Shown piece by piece: positions 1 to 7,647 of a stretch of 64,000 nucleotides of DNA (position 1 is the first letter of the stretch; each line of letters begins with the position of its first letter). The notes beneath the pieces were generated by a model. The model did no database searches and was not told the DNA's origin. It worked only from the letters and a program-made list of their open reading frames with translations. Position numbers and translations under genes: made by a program. Source of the DNA: Bacillota bacterium (GTDB lineage: Bacteria > Bacillota > Clostridia > DSM-8532); NCBI GenBank assembly GCA_023415205.1, contig JAEZLR010000028.1, positions 1 through 64,000 of the forward strand, read 5' to 3'.

Positions 1-111
1 CTCTATACATTACTATTAATTTTAACAGAAAAAAATCGATGAAACAACCTTTTCAATGGTAATTAGCTACTGTTAAGCTCATTTGATCATGATGGCAAGC
101 TCCTTTTAAGC

Positions 112-140
112 TTTATTGGAAAGGGGATTTATGATAGAAT
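112..140 (+). promoter_or_regulatory. possible sigma-A promoter of the FAD reductase gene
   Basis: TAGAAT at 135-140 is a good -10, but the -35 at 17-bp spacing is only TTTATT (112-117). This is the best match upstream of the gene at 174 and is weak. Confidence 0.3.
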
Positions 141-173
141 AATAAAAAACGTCAGACAAGCAGGAGGCTAACC

Positions 174-1244
174 ATGCCCTACGATATTGCCATTATTGGA
201 GCCGGTCCGGCAGGTGCTACTCTAGCCCGGCTTCTTAATAAAAATTATAAAGTATTGTTATTGGATAGACGTGATTTACTGGATGGTGAGACAGAAACAA
301 GGTCAAAGTGCTGCGGGGGCCTATTGGCACCGGATGCCCAGCAGATGCTGGGGAAAATGGGTTTAGCCGTTCCCACCCAAGTTCTTGTTGATCCTCAGCT
401 TTTTTTAGTGCGCACCATTGATTTCGATAATTTTCAGGAGCAATTCTATCAACGCTTTTATTTCAATATGGATAGAAAACTCTTTGATGAATGGCTGGTC
501 TCCCTTGTTCCTGATACGGTGGATATGGCTATGGGCTGCCGCTTTAATTCATTAAGTGAAACCCAGGAAGGCTATGCGATTGCTTTCATGCATCAGGGGA
601 AGATTTATACAGAAAGGGTCAAGGTTTTGGTAGGTGCTGACGGGGCCTGGTCAAGTGTCCGTAAACAGCTCTTTTCCGAAAAAGATACCTTAAAAAAATA
701 TATTTCGATTCAGGAGTGGTTTGAAACCGATGAGACCGTTCCTTATTACGGAGCCATTTTTGACAGCCAGGTTACTGATTTTTATTCCTGGACCCTGTCC
801 AAGAATGGGCATTTTATCATAGGTTCAGCCCTTCATCCCCATAAGAAGGCCCAGGAAGATTTTGAATTGCTCAAAAGAAATCTTCGAGAGTACGGTTTTC
901 GTTTTGGCAAGCGCATCAAAAGGGAGGGAGCCTATCTCTTGCGGCCCAGAAGAAGGGATATTCTTACAGGAAATGACCATGCCGCTTTAATTGGGGAAGC
1001 AGGCGGGTTCATCAGTCCCAGCTCCGCCGAAGGTATCAGCTATGCCTTGAAAAGCGCCTATGCCCTGGCCCAGAGCCTCGAAGAGGGCACGGATGGTTTT
1101 CAGAAAAGATATGCCAAATTGGCCGGATCAATAGCCAATAGCATTGGTATGAAGCAGCTCAAAAGCCCGGGAATGTATAACAAGACATTGCGGGGGCTGG
1201 TGATGAAAAGCGGTCTTGCCGCCACCAAGGTTTTATTTGAATGA
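174..1244 (+). CDS. FAD-dependent geranylgeranyl-reductase-family oxidoreductase
   Basis: 356 aa. The N-terminus carries a Rossmann FAD-binding fingerprint (IIGAGPAGATLARLL, residues 7-21). KCCGGLL at 45-51 matches the CGGL motif of the geranylgeranyl reductase family, and the second FAD motif GEAGGFISPSSAEG is at 274-287. Family members saturate isoprenoid chains such as lipid carriers or menaquinone tails, or act on other lipophilic substrates, so the substrate here is unproven. The ATG lies 6 nt after AGGAGG (162-167). The 3' end overlaps the convergent glycosyltransferase gene by 12 bp. Being next to polyprenyl-phosphate-dependent glycosyltransferases suggests, by inference only, a role on a polyprenyl carrier. 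The family call is fairly sure. Confidence 0.8.
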   Translation: MPYDIAIIGAGPAGATLARLLNKNYKVLLLDRRDLLDGETETRSKCCGGLLAPDAQQMLGKMGLAVPTQVLVDPQLFLVRTIDFDNFQEQFYQRFYFNMDRKLFDEWLVSLVPDTVDMAMGCRFNSLSETQEGYAIAFMHQGKIYTERVKVLVGADGAWSSVRKQLFSEKDTLKKYISIQEWFETDETVPYYGAIFDSQVTDFYSWTLSKNGHFIIGSALHPHKKAQEDFELLKRNLREYGFRFGKRIKREGAYLLRPRRRDILTGNDHAALIGEAGGFISPSSAEGISYALKSAYALAQSLEEGTDGFQKRYAKLAGSIANSIGMKQLKSPGMYNKTLRGLVMKSGLAATKVLFE

Positions 1245-2225
1245 GCTTTTATCGGATTTTTCTGTTTTAAAACGCGGTCCCTCACGGTCTTCCATGTTTT
1301 TAAGCTCACTGATGATATAGAGCGGCCGTCCACGGGCTTCGTCGTAAATTCGGCCGATATATTCGCCGATGATGCCCAGCATTAAGAGAATAATACCATT
1401 AAAGAAGAGGCTTACGGCAATCAGGGAAGCCCATCCGGACTGGGCGGTATGGGGAAAGAAGATTCTTTGTATCAGGACAATAATAAAGTAGATAAAGCTG
1501 AAAAAAGACAGAAGCGAGCCTATATAGGAGGAAATTTTTAACGGCTTGTAGGAAAAGGACATGATGCCATCCATGGCCAGCTTCAGCATCTTTTTGAGGG
1601 GGTACTTTGTCTCTCCTGCAAAGCGCTCACTTCGCTCGAATTCAATGGCGACTTGCTTAAAACCTACCCAGCTCATGAGGCCGCGAACATAACGGCTTCT
1701 TTCTGGCAACTGCTTTAAGGCCTCACACACCCTGCGATCTATCAACCGAAAATCCCCCGTGTCCACAGGAATATCTACGTCTGTCAAGCTGTGAAGCAGA
1801 CGGTAGAAGACCTTGGAGGTTATCTTTTTGAAGAAGGTTTCCCCTTGACGTGATATCCTCTTTCCATAAACCACATCATTACCGTTTCGCCAAAGCTTGA
1901 TCATATCGGGAATAAGCTCAGGAGGGTCCTGTAGATCGCCGTCAATGATGACCATGCATTCACCGGCGGCATAGTCCATACCGGCTGTTATGGCTACCTG
2001 GTGACCAAAGTTTCTCGCAAAATCCACAAGCTTGATGCGGGAATCGCTCTTGCAAAGCTCGGAAAGCATGTCCTTCGTTTTATCCTTACTGCCGTCGTTT
2101 ATAAAAATGATTTCATAGCTTTCACCGAAACCCTCCATGACACGGGTCAGCCTTAAATAGGTTTCAGCTATGACCGCCTCTTCATTATACATGGGGACAA
2201 TGACAGAACAAACAATTTTCTCCAT
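1233..2225 (-). CDS. family 2 glycosyltransferase, DPM1/GtrB-like, with C-terminal membrane anchor
   Basis: 330 aa. A GT-A fold is indicated by SVIVPMYNEE near the N-terminus, NDGS at 43-46 and the metal/nucleotide-binding DGD at 95-97 within IIDGDLQDP. Two hydrophobic segments follow at about 230-255 and 268-290, as in GtrB, ArnC and dolichyl-phosphate-mannose synthases that move a sugar from NDP onto polyprenyl phosphate at the inner membrane face. It is the last gene of the minus-strand operon, 67 bp after the FAD oxidoreductase gene, with a strong GGAGG 5 nt before the ATG. It probably makes the lipid-linked donor used by the GT-C enzymes upstream. The sugar cannot be told from sequence. 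Confidence 0.88.
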   Translation of the reverse strand: MEKIVCSVIVPMYNEEAVIAETYLRLTRVMEGFGESYEIIFINDGSKDKTKDMLSELCKSDSRIKLVDFARNFGHQVAITAGMDYAAGECMVIIDGDLQDPPELIPDMIKLWRNGNDVVYGKRISRQGETFFKKITSKVFYRLLHSLTDVDIPVDTGDFRLIDRRVCEALKQLPERSRYVRGLMSWVGFKQVAIEFERSERFAGETKYPLKKMLKLAMDGIMSFSYKPLKISSYIGSLLSFFSFIYFIIVLIQRIFFPHTAQSGWASLIAVSLFFNGIILLMLGIIGEYIGRIYDEARGRPLYIISELKNMEDREGPRFKTEKSDKSSFK

Positions 2226-2292
2226 GGGTACCTCCTAAATCCGGTCCCTATCCCATACCGGTCTCGTTTTATTATGTAGGATGGACGTTTTA

Positions 2293-3585
2293 TCAATAAA
2301 GTATTTTATTTGCTGCTTTAATGCCCAGGCTGACTGCGTAGTTAAGGCCTCTGTCCTCTGGATAAATCTGAGGCATTGAAGCAAGATAGAGGCCTTCCAA
2401 GGGAGTCTTTAGGGCAGGCACCCTCTCTCCGTAGCCTAGGGTGACCACCGGTTGGGCATATCGCGCTCGACTTAAGGTGGCCCTCTTGACGTTGTCCTCT
2501 GAGAAATTAGAAAATACTTTTTTAAGGCTATGAGTAAAAAGGCTGGTGATCTCTTCATCCGACGAGGAAAAGAGGGGATCGGAGGCATCGAGATACCGTG
2601 AAAGATAGACAATGGAGGATCCATAGTCCCGTCGCCCTACCAAATTGGTATGCTCGATAATGAGGACAAAAGGTAGGCCCTCCTGGGATATGGTAATCCA
2701 ATAATAAGGGGATAGGCTCTCTTTAAGCTCCAGCGTGAGGCAGAGGTTAGCCTTGAGCTTAATATTCTTAAGCGCCTCCCCATAGTCTGCCGGAAGATCT
2801 GGGCATAAGCGGGGGAGAAGCTCCGGGGCAGCAGTGAAAAGAACCCGGTCAAAGATCTCTGTGGTATGACTGGTTTTAAGCTCCCATTGCCCGCCGGGGA
2901 CTTGTGCCAGCGCTTGGATGGGGGTGCTGGCGACTACCTTTCCCTGAAGGCGTGTTATGTTTTCAGCCAAGTGGTTGATGAGTTGAATAAAGCCGCCGTT
3001 GAGATATCCTAACTGCTCCTTGCTGATGTTTTTTCCTCTGGAGGAGCCTCTGAGTTTAAACTTATTCCATATCCATGTTCCAGAAACCCTGGAGGCGTCC
3101 ACATCAAATTTTGACTGAAGCAACGGGCCCCAGACCTTTTCATAGGCCTCACGGCCTGCGCGTTTGATAATCCACTCTCTGGCGGTAATGTTCTCAAAGG
3201 GCTTATAATCACGAATAAATTTGGATCTGAGTACGAGAAGCCCCATTCTGATCCTGGACACAAAAGGGAGGGGTTTAAAACGAAGCAAATCCAGGGGGGA
3301 GGTGAAGGGATACAGCCTGTCTTCCAGATAAATGGCATTCTTGGGTTCATACCACTGCAGCTGATGGGTTAGTTTCAGCTCCTCCATAAGCTCCAGGAGT
3401 TCAGAATCACTAATAAACATATGGTGATAAAAACGATCCAGGGTATCTGCTCCCACAGGGAAGGCCCCGGCAAGACCACCCAGGGTGTCGGATGCTTCAA
3501 ACACGCTTATTTGATGGCCTTCCTTTGATAGCCTGTATCCGGCGGTCAATCCCGTCAGGCCAGCCCCGATTATAGCTATTTTCAA
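2293..3585 (-). CDS. NAD(P)/FAD-dependent oxidoreductase, protoporphyrinogen-oxidase/amine-oxidase-like
   Basis: 430 aa. It begins with a clear dinucleotide-binding motif (KIAIIGAGLTGLTAGYRLS, residues 2-20) and a FYHHMF segment. The C-terminal FAD contact LYLASMPQIYPEDRGLNYA resembles the amine-oxidase/HemY/UDP-galactopyranose-mutase superfamily. The reaction is not identifiable. The start is TTG: no ATG/GTG lies in frame upstream, and AGAGGATGAAGGG precedes it. It sits between gtrA and the GT2 gene, so a role in modifying a lipid-linked sugar or its carrier is an inference from context. Genes of this type recur beside GtrA/GT2 genes in bacteria (general knowledge, not checked here). Confidence 0.75.
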   Translation of the reverse strand: MKIAIIGAGLTGLTAGYRLSKEGHQISVFEASDTLGGLAGAFPVGADTLDRFYHHMFISDSELLELMEELKLTHQLQWYEPKNAIYLEDRLYPFTSPLDLLRFKPLPFVSRIRMGLLVLRSKFIRDYKPFENITAREWIIKRAGREAYEKVWGPLLQSKFDVDASRVSGTWIWNKFKLRGSSRGKNISKEQLGYLNGGFIQLINHLAENITRLQGKVVASTPIQALAQVPGGQWELKTSHTTEIFDRVLFTAAPELLPRLCPDLPADYGEALKNIKLKANLCLTLELKESLSPYYWITISQEGLPFVLIIEHTNLVGRRDYGSSIVYLSRYLDASDPLFSSSDEEITSLFTHSLKKVFSNFSEDNVKRATLSRARYAQPVVTLGYGERVPALKTPLEGLYLASMPQIYPEDRGLNYAVSLGIKAANKILY

Positions 3586-3612
3586 AACCCTTCATCCTCT
3601 CGTAAGGTCATA

Positions 3613-4071
3613 TTATTTATAAATCACCTTTTTGTAAAGCACAAAATTCCAAGATACAATAAAGAACATAATGAGTATCTTGGGTAGATAAAGCACAGCC
3701 CAGGAACCTTCACCGAAGGAGAGCACCAAAAGGTACCGGATACCCGAGAATAACAGGATATTACCCACCACCAGGTTGAAGGCAAAGAGAAGGCTATAGA
3801 GGAAAAGCTGTCGCTTGATATTGGTCTTTGATTTAAAGGAGAAGCACCGGTTTAAGAGGAAGTTAATCCAGAAAATAACCGTATAGACCAGGATATTGAC
3901 AATGATTTCGTTGAGGGTCAATAAATTACGTAAAATAATAAAGAGTGCATATTCAATGGAAAAACTGAAGATACCCACCAGAAAATACCGAATAAATTGT
4001 CCCAAGGTTTCAGGTTGAAGGAATTTATTAATGAGAGGATATTTCTTTAAAGGTTCAAGGAATTTGAGCAT
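3613..4071 (-). CDS. GtrA-family membrane protein
   Basis: 152 aa, almost entirely hydrophobic, with four predicted transmembrane segments. The N-terminal signature FIRYFLVGIFSFSIEYALF is typical of GtrA, which is proposed to flip polyprenyl-phosphate-linked sugars made by a partner GtrB-type GT2 transferase. The partner is present in the same operon (1233-2225). GGAGG lies 9 nt before the ATG, and the gene starts 19 bp after the preceding PMT-type gene. The basic C-terminus (LYKKVIYK) is presumably cytoplasmic. Confidence 0.88.
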   Translation of the reverse strand: MLKFLEPLKKYPLINKFLQPETLGQFIRYFLVGIFSFSIEYALFIILRNLLTLNEIIVNILVYTVIFWINFLLNRCFSFKSKTNIKRQLFLYSLLFAFNLVVGNILLFSGIRYLLVLSFGEGSWAVLYLPKILIMFFIVSWNFVLYKKVIYK

Positions 4072-4089
4072 TTTTGCTTACCTCCAAGC

Positions 4090-5916
4090 TTACCAGTCCC
4101 ACCGCGGTAGAATACGTAACAAGTCCAGATATAACCGTGGCACCTCAATGCCCGATAGCACGGGATAATAAATCACAAACAGAACGGCAATGAGGATAAG
4201 ATAAATTTTTGTAGCTTTTCTTGTTATTATACGGCGAGTTTCCAGATATCTAAAAAGAATTCCGATCATAAGAATGAGGAAGGGGACACATGAAAAATAA
4301 TGGTAGATAAACGTCAGCTTTCGGGGAGCCACCACCCAGGGAAAGAACTGGGAGAGATAGCCGATGACAGGGAACCATAGGAGCTTATTCCCCTCCAAGG
4401 TTTGTTCCTTTTTAAGGGCCGTCCTGACCATGAGAACAAGGATGGTGAAAAATGCGATAAAGCCCACCCAAAACACCAGGGGATGGCCAAAGCCGGCGAT
4501 GGCGGCACCCCACCCCTCAGGCAAAAGACTTCCCTGAAAATAAAAGATGGGGCGGAGATTCAAAGGCCATTCATACCAGGAGGAAGAATAAGGATGGGGT
4601 TCAACAACACCCTTATGGTAGTTGAACATACTCTCAACGGTAGATAGCACATACTGGATGAGGCTTTTATTATTCTCCTGATAGTCAATGGGAATAAAAG
4701 AGAGAATATAGATAACCACAGGTATGAGGATGAAAAACAGGACACAGAAGAGGCAGGTGAGATAGAAATACTTACCCAGCCATCCGCCCAGTGCTTTCGT
4801 CTTATATTCCTTTGGTGTGTTCTCTTCCATTATTCGGCTATTAAGCTGATTATTAAAGGCACTGTATTCATAGCCTCGGGACATGAAGAAGAGAACTGCC
4901 AGGCCGAAGGCTCCGTAAAGGGCGATCCATTTTGTGGCGCCTCCCAGGCCCAAGGCCACCCCGCATAATAGAAGGGGCAGCAGGGATCTGAAAAAGCCCC
5001 TCTCATAGGCCATGGAATCGTAATAATCCAGCATGAAATAGAACATGAGCATCACAAAAAAGACTGTATAGCTGTCAATGGTGGCCAAGCGTGTTTGGGT
5101 GAAATGCATAAAGTCAAACATCATTAAAAAGGCACAGAAAAAAGCCCAAAAGCTGTCTTTAAAAAACCGTTTGGCCATAATATACATCAAGGGAATCAAA
5201 GCGGCGCCAAACAAGGTACCCATAATGCGCCACCCAAAGGGATTCATACCAAACAGGCTAATTCCGAAGGCAATGATGGTTTTTCCCAAAGGAGGGTGGG
5301 TGTTCTCATAGAGAATATCCCTTTTCTCCAATTGCTCCAGTGCCGTACGGGGGAAATAAATCTCGTCGAAATACGTGCCATTGAGAACCGTGGGGCGCTG
5401 GGGAACCAAATCTTGTTCGTCAAACACCTTTTCAACCCCTGGAGTTTTGGAAAGGCTTTCCACCTCAAAGTCGGTGATCTGTGTTTCTCCATTAAAAAAG
5501 CCTATTTCACGGTACTCAGCCTTGAAAAAGGAATTCTTGTCTTTCTCATTCTCAGTTCTCAGGTAACGTGTGGTAAACCTCAGCTTCTGTGTGGTAACCT
5601 GGTCGGTGGTGTAATGCCATTTAAAAATGGATTTCATATCAAGGAAGCTATAGGGCACAAACTCGCCTCTTTGGTAGGCTTCGATTTCAAGGCTTCCAAA
5701 GCATCCCCAAGCATCTCCCAACCCGCCGAAGAGAAGAATTTTATCTAGGGTTACCTCTTGACCGAAGTCGACCACAAAGCTCTCATTAATATTATTTGGC
5801 TTCCAACCGGTGGCAGGAGCCTCGAAGGAGCCCAGATTAAACAGGGCAATGATCAGGTAGAGAACAGTCATGATCAACATGATTTTCATATCCGTTTTAT
5901 TTATTCTGCCGTTCAT
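4090..5916 (-). CDS. PMT-type (GT39-like) polyprenyl-phosphate-sugar transferase with a discoidin-like insert
   Basis: 608 aa integral membrane enzyme. Transmembrane segment 1 (about 11-30) is followed by an extracytoplasmic stretch at about 33-145 with the pattern of an F5/8-type-C (discoidin) domain (VVDFGQEVTLDKILLFGG, a Trp-rich centre, then EIGFFNG). The GT-C catalytic face comes next: FDE at 183-185 and HPPLGK at 207-212, followed by many hydrophobic helices. Family members move mannose or another sugar from a lipid carrier to a protein or glycan on the outer face. The ATG overlaps the stop of the upstream GT-C gene (ATGA), so the two are translationally coupled. The discoidin-like insert may bind the glycan acceptor (inference). 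Confidence 0.85.
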   Translation of the reverse strand: MNGRINKTDMKIMLIMTVLYLIIALFNLGSFEAPATGWKPNNINESFVVDFGQEVTLDKILLFGGLGDAWGCFGSLEIEAYQRGEFVPYSFLDMKSIFKWHYTTDQVTTQKLRFTTRYLRTENEKDKNSFFKAEYREIGFFNGETQITDFEVESLSKTPGVEKVFDEQDLVPQRPTVLNGTYFDEIYFPRTALEQLEKRDILYENTHPPLGKTIIAFGISLFGMNPFGWRIMGTLFGAALIPLMYIMAKRFFKDSFWAFFCAFLMMFDFMHFTQTRLATIDSYTVFFVMLMFYFMLDYYDSMAYERGFFRSLLPLLLCGVALGLGGATKWIALYGAFGLAVLFFMSRGYEYSAFNNQLNSRIMEENTPKEYKTKALGGWLGKYFYLTCLFCVLFFILIPVVIYILSFIPIDYQENNKSLIQYVLSTVESMFNYHKGVVEPHPYSSSWYEWPLNLRPIFYFQGSLLPEGWGAAIAGFGHPLVFWVGFIAFFTILVLMVRTALKKEQTLEGNKLLWFPVIGYLSQFFPWVVAPRKLTFIYHYFSCVPFLILMIGILFRYLETRRIITRKATKIYLILIAVLFVIYYPVLSGIEVPRLYLDLLRILPRWDW

Positions 5917-7223
5917 TTCAATACTCCTCGTTTAAGGTTGATATTGGAGGGCCCGCCCTTGATAAAAATCCTATAGCCCTTATAAAGAGATAGACCATAG
6001 GTAAAAAGCGTTATAAATGCAAAAATCATGGATAGGCCGTCGTAGCGGTTAAGCCAGTAGCGGTCGCTAAATGAGAGTATGTATAAATAAAGATGATTGA
6101 AAAATACGCAGAAGCTTAAAAGTGAAGCAGTCAGGATATGCTGTCTGTCAAAGACGGCGCACAGGGTAATAAAGATTATAGCCGGAAGCAGATAACGCTC
6201 ATGCATCTTTGTCATAAAAAAGAAGGCACTGAATTGAACCAGGAAGGAAAAGTAGGCAAAGGTATACAAGCGCGATCCGCCCTTGATGAGGCAGAGGAAG
6301 GCAAAGGCCAGACCCAGAAGGAGAAAGATGTTTCCCCACCAAAAATAGCTCAGTCCCATAAAGGGCAGGCTGTCCTCTTGAATCTGCCCACCCAGGAGCG
6401 TCCAGAGGTTGAAGGCATTAGCCGTGCCATAGGGATAATCTTTGATGCTTCTTGAATAGAGATCAAAAAGCCAGTAGAAAGGATCAATGAACCCGGGAAG
6501 GTGTTCGGCCTTTGAGGTGGGAATATAGAAAGGGAGAACAATGGCCAGGTAGAGAAGAATTCCTGAGAAGAGACCGGTAATCAACTTAAAAATACTTTTT
6601 GCGTCCCAGCGAAAACCCTTGAAATAAAGAGCCAAAACCACTGGAAGCAGAAGTCCGCTCTGGGGTTTGGTAAGAACCGCCACGAGAAAAAGCAGGGCGG
6701 CCAAGTTATGCCGCTTTGTTTCAAATAAATAAAGCACGCCCAGAAGCAGTGTGGCCGGAATGGAGTCAAACTGCCCCCAGACAGAGGAATTGATCCATAC
6801 CCCCGGATTTGCCACGTAAATCAATCCTGCGACGATACCCTGCCTGGGCTTGTCATATTTCAGGGCCAGCTTGTAAATCAGGAAGCCCCCCAAGCATTCA
6901 AAGACTACCGACCACATCTTGATCAGATAGGCATGTCCTGCAGGGGACAATGATAAAGAGCTTTTAAGGGCTCCGGTCAGCCAGAGGAAGTATTGGAAGA
7001 AAGGGGCGTAGACGATATGGAAGCCTGAATTCCCATAGAGCTGAGAGGGGCCATACTCGGCCAGATAGTTACTCCAGGCCCTATAGCCTCCCATATCAAT
7101 GGCGTAGGGTGCAATAAATGTCAGCAAGAGCCTGAAGACAATGACCGCTATAAAATAGGGCAAAGCTTGACTCATGAGATTTTGGTTTCTATTGCCAAGC
7201 CGCTTTAAGGCATTTTGAGACAT
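5913..7223 (-). CDS. GT-C superfamily membrane glycosyltransferase (mannosyltransferase-like)
   Basis: 436 aa with about ten hydrophobic segments. Acidic residues in the first outer loop (IDMGGYRAWSNYLAEYGPSQLY) and conserved-looking FFLTKMHERYLLPA-type text near the C-terminus (FFMTKMHERYLLPAIIF) resemble bacterial GT-C mannosyltransferases using lipid-linked sugars. An upstream in-frame ATG at 7289 exists, but the ATG at 7223 is preceded by GGAGG with 5-nt spacing, and the longer frame would run through a 12-bp inverted repeat. I therefore start at 7223. This is the promoter-proximal gene of the five-gene operon and overlaps the next gene by 4 bp. Confidence 0.82.
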   Translation of the reverse strand: MSQNALKRLGNRNQNLMSQALPYFIAVIVFRLLLTFIAPYAIDMGGYRAWSNYLAEYGPSQLYGNSGFHIVYAPFFQYFLWLTGALKSSLSLSPAGHAYLIKMWSVVFECLGGFLIYKLALKYDKPRQGIVAGLIYVANPGVWINSSVWGQFDSIPATLLLGVLYLFETKRHNLAALLFLVAVLTKPQSGLLLPVVLALYFKGFRWDAKSIFKLITGLFSGILLYLAIVLPFYIPTSKAEHLPGFIDPFYWLFDLYSRSIKDYPYGTANAFNLWTLLGGQIQEDSLPFMGLSYFWWGNIFLLLGLAFAFLCLIKGGSRLYTFAYFSFLVQFSAFFFMTKMHERYLLPAIIFITLCAVFDRQHILTASLLSFCVFFNHLYLYILSFSDRYWLNRYDGLSMIFAFITLFTYGLSLYKGYRIFIKGGPSNINLKRGVLK

Positions 7224-7244
7224 GTGATCCTCCGTAACATATTG

Positions 7245-7274
7245 ATCGGTGCTTCTCAAAAAAGAAGCACCGAT
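7245..7274 (-). promoter_or_regulatory. perfect 12-bp inverted repeat just upstream of the glycosylation operon RBS
   Basis: The arms are 7245-7256 and 7263-7274 (AGAAGCACCGAT and its complement) with a 6-nt loop. The hairpin ends 10-15 nt before the Shine-Dalgarno of the gene at 7223. Neither side has a T-run long enough to call a terminator. Its arms can also pair with those of the second repeat at 7324-7377. Confidence 0.65.
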
Positions 7275-7316
7275 GTTGCCATCAGGCATGTATTATTATT
7301 GTAAAACAAAAAAGAA

Positions 7317-7377
7317 CAAAAAAAAAGCACCGGATGAAGAATTACTTATAAAATAATTACGTTCTGGGTGGTGCTTT
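7317..7377 (-). terminator. putative leader terminator/attenuator of the glycosylation operon
   Basis: Read on the minus strand, AAAGCACC (7377-7370) can pair with GGTGCTTT (7331-7324), and the 3' arm runs into a tract of up to nine T. The loop is long (about 38 nt), so a factor-independent terminator is plausible but not certain. It lies inside the transcribed leader, between the promoter at 7443 and the start codon at 7223. Confidence 0.45.
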
Positions 7378-7434
7378 ATGAAATAAACTCACACTCTATA
7401 ATATATAAAAGGAGGAATAAATAACTTCTCTCAT

Positions 7435-7443
7435 ATTATACCA
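7435..7443 (-). promoter_or_regulatory. extended -10 promoter for the minus-strand glycosylation operon
   Basis: The minus strand reads TGGTATAAT: a perfect -10 (7440-7435) preceded by the TGn extension. The -35 region is poor, as is common for extended -10 promoters. A start near 7428 would give a leader of about 205 nt. The rest of 7378-7647 is AT-rich and holds no gene I can support. Confidence 0.6.
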
Positions 7444-7647
7444 TGAAAGCTTCTTTATTAATGTTACTTTTACATTATAAAAATATTAACAAATCATGAA
7501 CAAGAGTTGGGCCCATGACCTTGCTCAGATTGCATTTTTACATCTTTTAGTTTATCATAAGGGAGTAATATTAGCGATACTGTCTTGGTAAGGTTTTAAA
7601 ACCGTATACTTGCAGCAAGTGAGCTTAACGATAATAGGAGTGGTGGC

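Noticed and set aside
7405..7425. AAAGGAGG on the plus strand as a ribosome-binding site
   Set aside because: No start codon at suitable spacing with an open frame follows; it lies in the minus-strand leader.
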